Translations under genes and position numbers: made by a program
In this document: positions 27,899 to 38,100 of the stretch, in pieces
Numbering within the stretch: position 1 is the stretch's first letter
How the letters are laid out: every line of letters starts with the position of its first letter
The notes under the pieces: model-generated
Seen by the model: only the letters and a program-made list of their open reading frames with translations
Database searches by the model: none
Told to the model about the DNA's origin: nothing
Source of the DNA: Granulicella sp. WH15
Lineage (GTDB): Bacteria; Acidobacteriota; Terriglobia; Terriglobales; Acidobacteriaceae
Assembly (NCBI RefSeq): GCF_009914315.1
Contig: NZ_CP042596.1
Coordinates: 2,356,001 to 2,420,000 of the forward strand
Length of the DNA: 64,000 bases
Direction of reading: 5' to 3'

Positions 27899-30800
27899 CT
27901 ACCAGCCTATGCCAAACGCCATGTGTTCCGGTTTTGGTGTGGTAATCGTGGTGCTTTGGTTATTGTTGTCGTCGTAAGAGAAGCCGTATGCCAGCCCTCC
28001 AATTGAGTGCTTGTGCCAGAACTGCGAGTAGAAATTCGCAGGCGCAGCACTATAGTAGGCCGAAACGTTAGCCCAGTTTGCTTGGTTGAGAAGAACACCC
28101 CGGTTAGTTGCCGAGCATATCTGGTTTTCCAGTTGCAGTTGAATGGCGTTCTCGTCCTGGAGCTGTGGAGTATTGCCCTGTACCCCACTCGCCATGGTGC
28201 CTGCACACCCCAGGATGTCCTGGGTGGAAGGCTGCGCCACCACGAAGACTTCTCCAGCGTTCGCCGAACTTGGATTGACCTCTGCAAATTTTAAAGTCGA
28301 CCCAGATGCTTTTCCGGTGAACTGACGGCCATTAAGAGTTATGGCGACCGGAGTGGTGCTGTAGGATGACCACGCATTCGCGATGTAGCTGTCGAAGTAG
28401 TTGGCATTCGCTCCACCGGCAGCCATGGAGAGCTTGGCCGGTGAGAAGATGCGAAGGTTAGACATGGTGGTGGGTTGGAACTGCAGCGGTACTTCACTGG
28501 CAAATTCACTATCGAGTTGAGCGATTGATTCCGTAATGCCGACCTGTTGGTGGAAGGTCCCTCCTGCGCCCCAGACATCTAGCAGCAGAGGCAGACCAAA
28601 CTCATCGACCTGGGTGGTATTGATGAAGATACCGTTCTGGTTGTTGAATTCGTACCAGTCGAAGTTAGTGTTGATGTTGGGATCTGTCCCATTCTGTGGG
28701 TTTGGACCTGCGTAACCAGTCACGTTGCCGTTTCCGTCGCTATTGACCTGAACGTACAAGGGCTGGCCGAGCGAGATGTACGCCCGAGCCGATTGGAACG
28801 TCGGAATCTTCAGCAGCTTACTTTGGGCAAGCGTGAAGGAGTAGTTACCATAGTTCTGGCCGTTTTTGGTGAGGTGGCCGACAGCTGCCGCGTCGTTCAC
28901 GGTGAAGTCAACAATGAGACCGTCCGGAGTCAGATAAGAAAACTTACCGCTATTGGGATCGATGCCGATCACAGTCACGTATATCTGATTGTCAGCCCAG
29001 GTGCCGTTGGTGTTGTTGTTGAGATCGACCCCCACAAACCCCGGATAGGTCGTGTAACTCGAACCGGAGTTGTTGACTGTGAGCGTCGCTGGCATTGAGG
29101 TGACAGTTCCGGCACCATTGCCGACGATGACGCTGTACTGGTTACCGTTGTCGGTTGCTGCCAGGACAGGTGTCGTGTAGCTGGCGGAGGTTGCAAGATT
29201 GATGACATCGCCGCCCTTGAGCCACTGATAGGTGAAGGGACCGGCACCTCCTGCGGCTACAGTGAAAGTTGCAGTCGCTCCGACGTTGGTGGTCTGATTT
29301 ACGGGTTGAGTTGTAATGGTTGGTGCATTGCCCGCCCCATAGACCTCGAACTCATACAGCGAATAACCGTAATTTGTAGCTCGCGTTAGTCCATACATGC
29401 GAACGTAGCGACCGCTTACGGGTGGGAAGGTGAGATTCTCCACACCTCCTTGACCGTTGGATTGAACGAAGGCTCGATTCCAGGTCTGCTCGTCGTTCGA
29501 AACCTCGATCCGATATGTCAGCGCGTAAGCATTTTCCCAGCGGAGGATGACCTGGCCGATGGTCTTCGTGGATCCAAGGTCTACCTCGATCCACGAGGGA
29601 TCGGCAAAGGCTGACGACCAGCGTGTAGCTAAGTTTCCGTCTACCGCATTCGCAGAGCCGAGGGTGGCGTCGTTTTCACTACCGCTCTCTTTGGTTGGCT
29701 GCTTTAGAGCCAGGTTCGGACCTGCAGGTTGATTGGCGTTGACCGTGAGGACAGCATTCACAGAGGTTGTTGGACCCGTGGGGTTGGTGACGGCGACGGT
29801 GAATATGCTGCCGCTATCGACTGACGTAAGAACAGGAGTTATATAGCTGGCCGCAGTGGCGTTGGGAATTGCGACGCCGTTGCGCAGCCATTGATAGGTG
29901 AAGGGACCATCGCCGGCTGCGACGACCGTGAAGGTTGCGCTGGAGCCAGCAGCTACCGTCTGGCTGACGGGTTGGGTAGTGATAGAGGGAACATCTGCAC
30001 CGAAGACCTGGAATTCGTAGAACGAGTATCCGTATTGTGTGGCTCGGTCACTACCAACGAAGCGAATATAACGATCCACGACACTTGGGAAAGACAGTGT
30101 CTCTACTCCACCTTGCCCTGCGGTTTGTTTGGCCACTTGATTCCAGGTCTGTTCGTCATTCGAGACCTCGATGTCGTAGACCTTGCCATAAGCGGCCTCC
30201 CAGTAAAGTACGACCTTGTTGATCAGCGTCGGCGCGCCAAGATCCACCTCAAACCATTCGCTCTCGCCGAAAGCAGAAGACCAACGTGTAGTGAGATCTC
30301 CGTCCACAGCATTCATGGGGCCGAGTCCGTCGTTCTCATTTCCGCTTGATGTCGCGACCTTGCCGAGGGCCAGATTTGCGATACCGGGTGTGGGATTGGT
30401 GACCGTCAGTGATGCTCCGGCGGACGTTACCGAGCCGCTGGCATTCTTGATCGTCACGGTGAAGATGCTGCCATTGTCAGAGGAACCAACAGTGGGAGTG
30501 GTATAGCTCGCCTTGGTCGCATTATTGATCGCTACGCCGTTTACCATCCATTGGTAGATGAATGGGCCAGTTCCACCTGCAACGACCGTGAACTGCGCCT
30601 GAGAACCCGCAAGTACTGTCTGGCTGACGGGCTGGGTAACGATGGTCGGAAGTACAGGACCGTAGACTTCGAACTCCCAGAACGAGTATCCGTACTGTGA
30701 AGAGCGGGTTCCTCCCTGCATACGCACATACCGCGCATTCACCGTTGGGAAGGTGAGGTTATCGATCCCTCCCTGGCCATTGTTTTGTGTTGCCGTAGGA

Positions 30801-33800
30801 TTTGGACCCCACGTCTGTCCATCAATAGAAGTTTGGATGGTGTAAGTGGTGGCGTAGGCACTCTGCCACCGAATAAGGACCTGTCCGATGGGTTGAACTG
30901 AGCCGAGGTCCACCTGGAACCATTCGTTGTTCTCGAATGCTGAAGACCAGCGTGTGTTGTAGTTGCCATCCACCGCATTGATTGGCGGGAAGGAACCGCT
31001 CTCATCTGCGGAGGATGTCGCCACGGCGTTGAGGGCCAAATTAGGACCGACTGGAGCCGGACCACTTCCATTGCCGGTGCAAGCTACGGCATCGCCGCAG
31101 GTAGGAGTCGGCGGCGGGGGGGGAGGCGGAGGATTGCCAGTACCACCACCGCTTGTTCCGCCGCCTGCGCCACCGCCGCCACCCGAATTGGTAGTGACCG
31201 TGAGTAGAGCGGGGGCGCTGGTGACCGAGCCGCTTCCGTTCGTGACTACCACGCTGAAGGACGTTCCGGAGTCTGCGGCAATAGCTGCTGAAGTAATGTA
31301 GGTCGGTGACGTAGCTCCGTTGATTTGGATCCCATTCTCCAGCCACTGATAGGTCGGTGCGGGTGTTCCTGTAGCAACTACGGTGAATGCGGCCGTTTGC
31401 CCGGTGACCACCGTGACGGGTTGTGGTTGCGTCTGAATTACAGGAGCCTGCACCGCCGATACGCCCAAGGCACAGAGTGTGGCTCCAGGAAAGTTATTCG
31501 TTACGTTCCAAGTGCTGCTGCCATCGAAGTTGACGATCGCAGTCTCATTTGGATCAGTGGGGTCCACGGTAGAGGTCCAAGTGCTCCAGACTCCAGGAAA
31601 GGCGCAGGAAGCATTGTTAGTGCCGCTGATGCCGAGAGCTTCAGCCTGCGTCGGAATACGCATCTTGATACTTGAGCAATAGCTAACGGCGCTCAGACCA
31701 GTGAACTGCGAGCCTGCCACCGTGTCGGTCTGAACGGTACGGGTCCATGTCAGATTCAGCAAGTTATCGAATACCAGCGCGGAGTTGTTGGGGTTGACGG
31801 TATAGCGTTCCGTCGGACCACCGCATTGGGATACGTTATACACCTGAAACTCATTTACCGAATAGCCATACTGTGTGAAACGCGTGGTGCCAAGCAGACG
31901 GATATACCGGGCCTGAACAGTGGGAAAGTTAAGGGTCTCAGTTCCGCCTGCACCTGTCTTGGTAATGAAGGCCTGGTTCCAGTTTGGATTGGTCGTGGGA
32001 TCGGCGTTGGTGTAGTCAATCTCGTACGCCGTCGCAAAGGCATTCTCCCAATTGATGATGACCGTATTGAAAGACTGCACTGAGCCAAGGTCCACCTGCA
32101 GCCAGGATGGATCGACACCTGGAACCGCGGGTACTGGCGGTGCTCCGGCTGTCGCCGAGCCCCAACGGGTATTGAGGTTCCCGTCTACCGCGTTCTCCGC
32201 CCCCAGGCAGTTCGCGCCACTGAAAGGAGGACTCGTGGTGCCGTCTCCGCATGCGTTTTGGCTACTGCTTGCCGTTGCAACCATGCCGAGCGCCAGATTG
32301 ATTCCCGGCGGTGCGAGGGTCAACTGTGCGCCTGTACTCGTAATGGGAGCTTTGGCTGCATTGTTGACCATCAGTGCGTAGGTTCCAACATTCGCCGTAC
32401 TCATCTGCGGAATCGTATAAGTGATGACATTGGAGGACTGCGAGTTGCTCAAAAGGATGGTGGTGGAACCTCCAGCCGGGGTGAATTGCCATTGGTATGT
32501 GTATGGCGCGGAGCCAGCCACCGTGGCGGTCAATACGACCGGCTGATTCAGAGCTACGATCGCGCTTGCAGGCTGAGTGACAACGCTGACCGGTATAGGC
32601 GCATTGACAGTCAGTGCAGCGGTTGACGATTGGACCTGATTGATAGGATTGCTAACGATTACGTAGACACTGTCCGTTTCACTTCCTGAAAATATCGGAG
32701 TAGTGTAACTGGGCTGCGGCCCAGACGCGACTTGACTGCCGTTCTCAAACCATTGGTAATTGAGCTGTGGAGAGCCGGTAGCCGCGACTGTAAAGGTCGC
32801 GGACTGGCCGACGACAACAGTCTGCGGGGCAGGTTGAGCCGTAATGGCAACCTTGGTGGCCCCATCTACGCTGAGTGTGACGGGAGTCGATGTGACGGAA
32901 CCGAAGTTGCTTGTGACCGTAACTGATACAGAGGCACCGTTTTGGGCAAGCGTGGTTGGAGGAGTGATCAAGGTCGGACCGGTTGCTCCCTCCACCTGGC
33001 TCCCCGCAATGCTCCATTGATAATTCAGCGTTCCGGAGCCGCTGGCCGCGACAGTAAAGGTTGCGGGAAAGCCAACTGTTACTGCTGTGTCCACGGGGGG
33101 CACAATAATCGCCGGAGCCTGCGACTGAGGTGGAGCCGGTGGAGTCACTGAAGCTAGCTGAACACTGCCGCTCGCAAGTCCAGGTGCTGTTGCCGTCACA
33201 GTTATAGTCCCAGGGGCGAATGTGCTGCGTAGCGCGATCTTTTGCAATCCACCTTCAAAGTTCAGTTCGGGATCGCCGGGAGAATGAAAGAATGCGTATG
33301 GCAAACCACCGATATCATTACTGTGCGCCTTAGAAAATGCGTCCTGATAGTAGTTGGTCCACGATGGGTCAGCAACGAGCTGCTGCGTGCCGCCCATGTA
33401 CGTGGCCGGTCCGGTCACCGTGAACGTGACGTTGTCCGCTGCGGTGGGTACAAGGTTGCCATTTGCATCCTGTACCTGTGCCACGATGAACGCCGCGTCA
33501 GAGCCATTCGCGGTCCATTGGAAGCTGGTACCGTCCGGCCTGGTCACATTAGGAACAACCGAAAGCACGATCTTATTCTCGGCTCCTGCCGTCGTTACAG
33601 TATGGCTCACGCCCGGGACCACATTGCTGCTGTTGTCCAGACACTGAGCCGTAACCGTACCCGGAGCCCAATTCACCGGCCAAGAAACCTGGCCAGGCAT
33701 GGTCGTCGTGTTTTGGGTCAGATCCCCGTGCGAATTGATATTCCAGGGATTGGGAGTCATATCTTTGAGTGGCGCTCCCGTGACTGGATCCTTGGCCACT

Positions 33801-35923
33801 CCATTGATGAGCAAACGAACAAAGGGGCAGTTACTGAAGGCATTCACCTGAATCGGGGTGCCCGGGGTGTACTCGTAAGCGCGGTTCCAGTGATGAGCCA
33901 GGTGAACTACCGGCTGAATCGTATAAGGAATCCAGTTCGCTTGATAGATGTAATAAAGCAGCCTCGGGAAACGGTTGGCATCCACGGAAGAGTAACCGAG
34001 CGAACGCACCATATGTTGCATCGCGGGCTGATTTTGGAACTCCGCCCAGAGACTGTCTTCGCCCGGCGACTCTGCAAAATACCACTGAGCCATGCCAAAT
34101 GCATTGGCTACTCTGCCTTGCCGCCAATCGTCCAGGTACGGGGCTGCAAACGCCAACTCGTAGTCGTACGCATAGACCGTATTGGCCCCTATGCCCGTCT
34201 GAGTGCCGCGCCCGGTGCCCATGTTGTCCCAATACTCCGCGCCAAAGACCGGATTCGGCGCATTGTTGCTCTTGAGCCCCGCCTCGCAGCCTGCGCCATC
34301 ACACTCACCCATGTAGGAGTACGTGTTCGAGTACGTACGATCGGCCTGCACCCGCGGCTGAATATTGTCCCATGACGTCACCAGGGCAGCGAGTTCATTC
34401 GCAAGCGGCTGATTCATCCCACCGTTATCTTCTTCCCAGTCCAGAATCGAAGGATGGCTGCGATCGCGAATGATCATGTCGCGATGCACCTCCTGCTTCA
34501 ACTGAAGATCATCCGCAGACGGATTGGACGACGCATTCCAATGCCCCTCGCCATCGCCACTCGGCTGGTCAATCATGATGCCGTAGGCGTCGGCCGCCTC
34601 GACCATCTCCTCACTGCTGGTCGAGTGACCGGGCCGCCAGATATTTCCGCCCTGGGCAGCAATCTGCGCCATATCGCGCCACCACTGCTCATCTGGAACG
34701 GACGAACCAAGCGCCGGATAATCGTACCGGCTCGCGCCTCCCCATAGATACATCGCATGGCCATTGAAGTAGGGGAAGTTCGCATCCCACGTGATCGTGC
34801 GGATGCCAAGCGGGCTCTGGAACGAATCCACCACCACGCCGTTCACACTGACGATGTGGTAGACCTTGTACATATACGGCTTGCCGTACGTTGAGTTATT
34901 CGGATACCACAGCGTGGGATTCGGAACTGTGATCAATTGATTGAACATCGCTGCCGGCGTCGACGGAAGAGTAGCCGCCGTCAACGGCTGCACCATCTGC
35001 ATCACCGGCGGAGCCGTCACCACGACATTGCCTGCCGCATCCACAATCTGGGTGGTCAACGTGACCTGCTGTGCCGTGGCAGTCTCGTTGACGACGTTCG
35101 TCTGGACCTCCACCACAGCCGAGGCCGCCGTTGCCGTCCCCTCCGCCGCAGGAACCTCGGAGACCGTGCCAACGTAGGTGCCCCAGGACTGCGTGTTGGA
35201 GTACACATTCAACGGAATATGGACCGGATTGGTTACATACATGACGACATTGCGAAACAGGCCCGCCATGTCCTGACCAAAGCGGAAGGAGTTAGAAAAT
35301 TGCGGCTGCTCAAACCACGGATCGCCTCTGGATACATCAATTGCAATAACGTTGTCCGTGGCGCCGTCAGTGTGGAGATAAGGGGTGAGATCGACGACGA
35401 CCGGTACAAACCCAACCACATGGGTTGCCTGGGCGTTAGCGGCGACAGCGCTGATACCAGGCAGCAGCGTTCCATTGATGAAGACCTGGACCCCAGTATG
35501 TGCACCTTCGAGATTAAGCAGGAACTTCTGTCCCGCATACTTAGGGTCTACCTTGAAGTGCAGTCGATACCAGTTTTCTTGCCCCGTGTCAGATCCTGCG
35601 CCACCGCCAGAGTCCTGGTTGATAAACGTGCGAGGGATGTTCGCATCATATGGCAGACCGACCTGCCGCCATGCGGAGTCTGAACTCTCCATAAAGCTGA
35701 CACTCGAATAGTCCGTCGAGTTCTTCGTATTCTCAAACCACCATTGGCTCTGCGGCGCATTGGACACCGAGGCAGCGTCTCCGACATACTGCGGCACTCC
35801 CGCCGCAAGATTGATGGTGAATCGCTGCGAAAGCGGCAGCGAGGCTTCAACCTGCTGCGCATGCGTCACGCTCGAGCAAAGAGCTGCAAACAGGATCAAG
35901 AACAACGCTGTAGCAAACTTCAT
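27899..35923 (-). CDS. Giant secreted multidomain glycosidase: GH2-like, Ig, F5/8-type and GH64 domains
   Basis: A 2674-residue exported protein. Signal peptide 1-22; GH2-like sugar-binding, sandwich and barrel region about 30-660; Ig-like domains at about 936-1205 (three); F5/8-type C (CBM32-like) domain 1208-1363; a DUF1566-like domain to about 1490; Ig; a Gly/Pro-rich linker; then F5/8-Ig three times (about 1627-2290); and a C-terminal GH64 beta-1,3-glucanase (2291-2674). GH64 catalytic residues are visible: E2425 (DWYEFNN) and D2440 (NTTQVDEFG), and the end FWHKHSIGGLAYGFSYDD is diagnostic. In the GH2 part the nucleophile may be E563 (GAEYWDN), but the usual Asn-Glu acid/base motif is replaced by WEEDNG (496-501). 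ATG 35923 follows AAGGTGAAAAG and starts the signal peptide. Likely target: fungal or plant beta-1,3-glucan. Confidence 0.92.
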   Translation of the reverse strand: MKFATALFLILFAALCSSVTHAQQVEASLPLSQRFTINLAAGVPQYVGDAASVSNAPQSQWWFENTKNSTDYSSVSFMESSDSAWRQVGLPYDANIPRTFINQDSGGGAGSDTGQENWYRLHFKVDPKYAGQKFLLNLEGAHTGVQVFINGTLLPGISAVAANAQATHVVGFVPVVVDLTPYLHTDGATDNVIAIDVSRGDPWFEQPQFSNSFRFGQDMAGLFRNVVMYVTNPVHIPLNVYSNTQSWGTYVGTVSEVPAAEGTATAASAVVEVQTNVVNETATAQQVTLTTQIVDAAGNVVVTAPPVMQMVQPLTAATLPSTPAAMFNQLITVPNPTLWYPNNSTYGKPYMYKVYHIVSVNGVVVDSFQSPLGIRTITWDANFPYFNGHAMYLWGGASRYDYPALGSSVPDEQWWRDMAQIAAQGGNIWRPGHSTSSEEMVEAADAYGIMIDQPSGDGEGHWNASSNPSADDLQLKQEVHRDMIIRDRSHPSILDWEEDNGGMNQPLANELAALVTSWDNIQPRVQADRTYSNTYSYMGECDGAGCEAGLKSNNAPNPVFGAEYWDNMGTGRGTQTGIGANTVYAYDYELAFAAPYLDDWRQGRVANAFGMAQWYFAESPGEDSLWAEFQNQPAMQHMVRSLGYSSVDANRFPRLLYYIYQANWIPYTIQPVVHLAHHWNRAYEYTPGTPIQVNAFSNCPFVRLLINGVAKDPVTGAPLKDMTPNPWNINSHGDLTQNTTTMPGQVSWPVNWAPGTVTAQCLDNSSNVVPGVSHTVTTAGAENKIVLSVVPNVTRPDGTSFQWTANGSDAAFIVAQVQDANGNLVPTAADNVTFTVTGPATYMGGTQQLVADPSWTNYYQDAFSKAHSNDIGGLPYAFFHSPGDPELNFEGGLQKIALRSTFAPGTITVTATAPGLASGSVQLASVTPPAPPQSQAPAIIVPPVDTAVTVGFPATFTVAASGSGTLNYQWSIAGSQVEGATGPTLITPPTTLAQNGASVSVTVTSNFGSVTSTPVTLSVDGATKVAITAQPAPQTVVVGQSATFTVAATGSPQLNYQWFENGSQVASGPQPSYTTPIFSGSETDSVYVIVSNPINQVQSSTAALTVNAPIPVSVVTQPASAIVALNQPVVLTATVAGSAPYTYQWQFTPAGGSTTILLSNSQSSNVITYTIPQMSTANVGTYALMVNNAAKAPITSTGAQLTLAPPGINLALGMVATASSSQNACGDGTTSPPFSGANCLGAENAVDGNLNTRWGSATAGAPPVPAVPGVDPSWLQVDLGSVQSFNTVIINWENAFATAYEIDYTNADPTTNPNWNQAFITKTGAGGTETLNFPTVQARYIRLLGTTRFTQYGYSVNEFQVYNVSQCGGPTERYTVNPNNSALVFDNLLNLTWTRTVQTDTVAGSQFTGLSAVSYCSSIKMRIPTQAEALGISGTNNASCAFPGVWSTWTSTVDPTDPNETAIVNFDGSSTWNVTNNFPGATLCALGVSAVQAPVIQTQPQPVTVVTGQTAAFTVVATGTPAPTYQWLENGIQINGATSPTYITSAAIAADSGTSFSVVVTNGSGSVTSAPALLTVTTNSGGGGGAGGGTSGGGTGNPPPPPPPPTPTCGDAVACTGNGSGPAPVGPNLALNAVATSSADESGSFPPINAVDGNYNTRWSSAFENNEWFQVDLGSVQPIGQVLIRWQSAYATTYTIQTSIDGQTWGPNPTATQNNGQGGIDNLTFPTVNARYVRMQGGTRSSQYGYSFWEFEVYGPVLPTIVTQPVSQTVLAGSQAQFTVVAGGTGPFIYQWMVNGVAINNATKASYTTPTVGSSDNGSIFTVTIKNASGSVTSAGASLTVTNPTPGIANLALGKVATSSGNENDGLGPMNAVDGDLTTRWSSAFGESEWFEVDLGAPTLINKVVLYWEAAYGKVYDIEVSNDEQTWNQVAKQTAGQGGVETLSFPSVVDRYIRFVGSDRATQYGYSFYEFQVFGADVPSITTQPVSQTVAAGSSATFTVVAAGDGPFTYQWLRNGVAIPNATAASYITPVLTSVDSGSIFTVAVTNPTGPTTSVNAVLTVNANQPAGPNLALKQPTKESGSENDATLGSANAVDGNLATRWSSAFADPSWIEVDLGSTKTIGQVILRWENAYALTYRIEVSNDEQTWNRAFVQSNGQGGVENLTFPPVSGRYVRMYGLTRATNYGYSLYEFEVYGAGNAPTITTQPVNQTTNVGATATFTVAAGGAGPFTYQWLKGGDVINLATSASYTTPVLAATDNGNQYSVIVGNGAGTVTSMPATLTVNNSGSSYTTYPGFVGVDLNNNTNGTWADNQIYVTVIGIDPNSGKFSYLTPDGLIVDFTVNDAAAVGHLTKNGQNYGNYSFTLAQSKLLKIPTFQSARAYISLGQPLYVQVNSDGNGNVTGYAGPNPQNGTDPNINTNFDWYEFNNQNGIFINTTQVDEFGLPLLLDVWGAGGTFHQQVGITESIAQLDSEFASEVPLQFQPTTMSNLRIFSPAKLSMAAGGANANYFDSYIANAWSSYSTTPVAITLNGRQFTGKASGSTLKFAEVNPSSANAGEVFVVAQPSTQDILGCAGTMASGVQGNTPQLQDENAIQLQLENQICSATNRGVLLNQANWANVSAYYSAAPANFYSQFWHKHSIGGLAYGFSYDDNNNQSTTITTPKPEHMAFGIGW

Positions 35924-36632
35924 TCTTTTCACCTTAAAAAGGCGAGAGTCAAGACCTTCTGTGTCATCCAGTTTGGTATTGCACTGCCGAACAATGGCGA
36001 GAGAGCCAAGTATGTTGAGATTGGATCTATTTCGCAGCGGGGAGGAGAGAACGTACATGAAGCTCCTTTGGGTCAACACACACACAAATGCATATCTAAA
36101 CTTGCGAGCTAGTACGAAAGCTCAAACTCGATAAAACAGCTGATCTATTACTTTGCGGAAAAGCCGCTTGATAACTCAACCGGACCCTGGCTCGAATCCT
36201 CGATGGTCCTTGCAGATAGTGCCACAAAACCGCTGTGGATATATGGCTTAATGCGACTAAAGACGAAATAACAGTAAACGGAAGTTTATTGCTGTTCTGC
36301 TTGCACATGGCAATAGGTGCACTGTCTGCTCAGAGTGTGCCGACCTCTTGCGGCACCAAGCTCTCGCTATGATTGCGACCGGCAAAAAGCAGGCTCATGC
36401 AGACCATGAGGAAGCTGATAAAACCCGCACTATTGGCTCATTCCGAGGGACTATACAAACATATGATTGGCGTGCGACGCGATGACCGATAGCATAGAGC
36501 GCCGATATAAGTCAGTTACTCACGACATCTCTGCGACAGAATCGCCAATTGAATATTTCCATCGCTAAGTCGCCGCGCAAACGCCCTCAATATTTTCCTG
36601 ACTGTCTCCCAACCAATATTTTCGGTAAGTAA
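35924..36632. other. Upstream region of the giant glycosidase, no gene
   Basis: 709 bp without a supported gene. Two copies of CAATATTTTC about 20 bp apart (about 36590 and 36612) lie just after the sigma-54 activator gene. The in-frame extension of the glycosidase to 36085 has no signal sequence and is taken as leader. Confidence 0.4.
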
Positions 36633-37652
36633 TCAACTAAGCGCGAAGGAGTGATTGTCAGATCCCGGAGAAAAGATATTCGAAACGTCTTTCACTTCTA
36701 CCTCTGACCGCTTCGGCGACTTAGGAAACCCCAACTTTTCCATACGTGAGATTAGCGTCGTACGCGGAATCCCAAGCCGCGCTGCGGCGCCATTACTACC
36801 CCCAATGGTCCAATTGGTTTCATCGAGAGTCCGATGGATATGGGCTCTCTCAGCATCGGCGAGCGTGACGACTGCTCGTATCTGAGGAGCCACCGCAATC
36901 AGCCTCAGTTCCTTCTCGCGTGGGGTGAGGACATCGCCGGGCGACGTAATTATTGCCCGCTCCACGAAGTTTTGAAGTTCGCGAATGTTGCCTGGCCAAT
37001 GGTACTCGGCCAATAGCTCGAGAAGTTCGCATGGAATCTGGCTCACATGACGACCAAGCCGCTCATTGAGCCGACTCACAAAGTAGCGGACCAGCAATGG
37101 AATATCCTCTTTGCGCTGCCTGAGCGCTGGTAGGGCGATAGGAAAGACACTCAATCGGTAGTAAAGGTCCGCTCTGAAGGACTTTTCGTCGATCATCTGT
37201 TGAAGCTGAAGATTTGTGGCAGCGATGATTCTTACATCGACCTGCGTGGTTCGACTGCTACCGACTCGTTCGAACTGCTGCTCTTGGAGAACCCGCAAGA
37301 GCTTCGGTTGCAACTCGAGCGGCAGATCCCCGATCTCGTCAAGAAATAGCGTCCCGCCATGAGCCGCCTGGAACCGACCGACTGACTGTGAGACCGCACC
37401 GGTGAAAGCTCCTTTTTCATGTCCGAACAGCTCGCTCTCAAGCAACGCAGAGGGGATCGCAGCGCAGTTGACCGCGACAAAGGGCTTGTTACGTCTTGAG
37501 CCGTTATCGTGAACAGCTCGTGCCACAACCTCCTTCCCCGTCCCAGTCTCCCCCTGAATCAAAACGGCACAGCCTAGCGGCGCGACCATCTCTATATCTT
37601 CAATGACGCTACGAAATGCGTTACTTGAACCGATCAGGCTGTTTGAGAACAT
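36633..37652 (-). CDS. Sigma-54-dependent activator (AAA+ and HTH, no receiver)
   Basis: A 339-residue NtrC-type activator consisting of the central AAA+ domain and a Fis-type helix-turn-helix. Walker A is GETGTGKE (34-41), the sigma-54 contact loop GAFTGA is intact (81-86), Walker B is GGTLFLDEIGDL (99-110), and WPGNIRELQNFVERA is the sensor II region. The C-terminal HTH reads GAAARLGIPRTTLISRMEKLG. It lacks its own sensor domain. The gene upstream, 12 bp away in the same operon, encodes a free receiver domain, so control may be supplied in trans. The sigma-54 promoter at 10776 is one conceivable target. Confidence 0.93.
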   Translation of the reverse strand: MFSNSLIGSSNAFRSVIEDIEMVAPLGCAVLIQGETGTGKEVVARAVHDNGSRRNKPFVAVNCAAIPSALLESELFGHEKGAFTGAVSQSVGRFQAAHGGTLFLDEIGDLPLELQPKLLRVLQEQQFERVGSSRTTQVDVRIIAATNLQLQQMIDEKSFRADLYYRLSVFPIALPALRQRKEDIPLLVRYFVSRLNERLGRHVSQIPCELLELLAEYHWPGNIRELQNFVERAIITSPGDVLTPREKELRLIAVAPQIRAVVTLADAERAHIHRTLDETNWTIGGSNGAAARLGIPRTTLISRMEKLGFPKSPKRSEVEVKDVSNIFSPGSDNHSFALS

Positions 37653-37664
37653 ATCTGTGACCCT

Positions 37665-38075
37665 TCAATTGCGCGGGGAATGTGTTTCAGATAAGCGATA
37701 TTTATTAATTGCGTCGTCGACGATCTTAAGAAGCTCCTCGCCGTCAAATGGCTTGTAGAGGAGCGCGATAGCGCCCAGTTCCATGGCGCGTTTAGCGGCC
37801 TCGTCGTCCTGATGTGCGGTTATGAACACAACAGGCAGCTTCGGCAGCTTCTGGATTGCTAGGCGTTGCAGTTCCCAACCGTCCATGCCCGGCATCCGGA
37901 CGTCAGTGATCAAACAGCAGGACAGCTCGATGTCGCAATCGTTCATAAACGCTTCTGCCGAGCTAAAGAGCCTCGTCTCGAAACCCGCCGATGCAAGGAG
38001 ATCGCTAACCGATTCACGAACTCGTATGTCGTCGTCGACCACAGCTACAACACACGGCTTAGATTGCTTAACCAA
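37665..38075 (-). CDS. Stand-alone receiver (CheY/FixJ-like) protein
   Basis: A single receiver domain of 136 residues: acidic pocket VVDDD, phosphoacceptor Asp in CLITDVRMPGMDGW, Thr in VVFITAHQDD and Lys in LLYKPFDGEEL. TTG 38075 is preferred over in-frame ATG 38102 and 38129. GGGAGGGA (38088-38081) is correctly spaced for it, and the predicted promoter (-10 at 38106-38101) would start transcription near 38094, downstream of both ATGs. It is co-transcribed with the sigma-54 activator 12 bp downstream, probably as its split receiver. Confidence 0.9.
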   Translation of the reverse strand: MVKQSKPCVVAVVDDDIRVRESVSDLLASAGFETRLFSSAEAFMNDCDIELSCCLITDVRMPGMDGWELQRLAIQKLPKLPVVFITAHQDDEAAKRAMELGAIALLYKPFDGEELLKIVDDAINKYRLSETHSPRN

Positions 38076-38100
38076 TACGATCCCTCCCAACTTCAACGTC

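Noticed and set aside
33242-34375. 377-codon plus-strand open frame
   Set aside because: Antisense to the giant glycosidase; no domain, and the minus-strand reading is clearly the real gene.
34937-35683. 248-codon plus-strand open frame rich in Arg and His
   Set aside because: Antisense shadow of the GH2-like module.
36210-36235. Possible sigma-54 promoter TGGCAC (minus strand) before the giant glycosidase
   Set aside because: The GC doublet is two bases too close to the GG doublet; spacing is strictly required.
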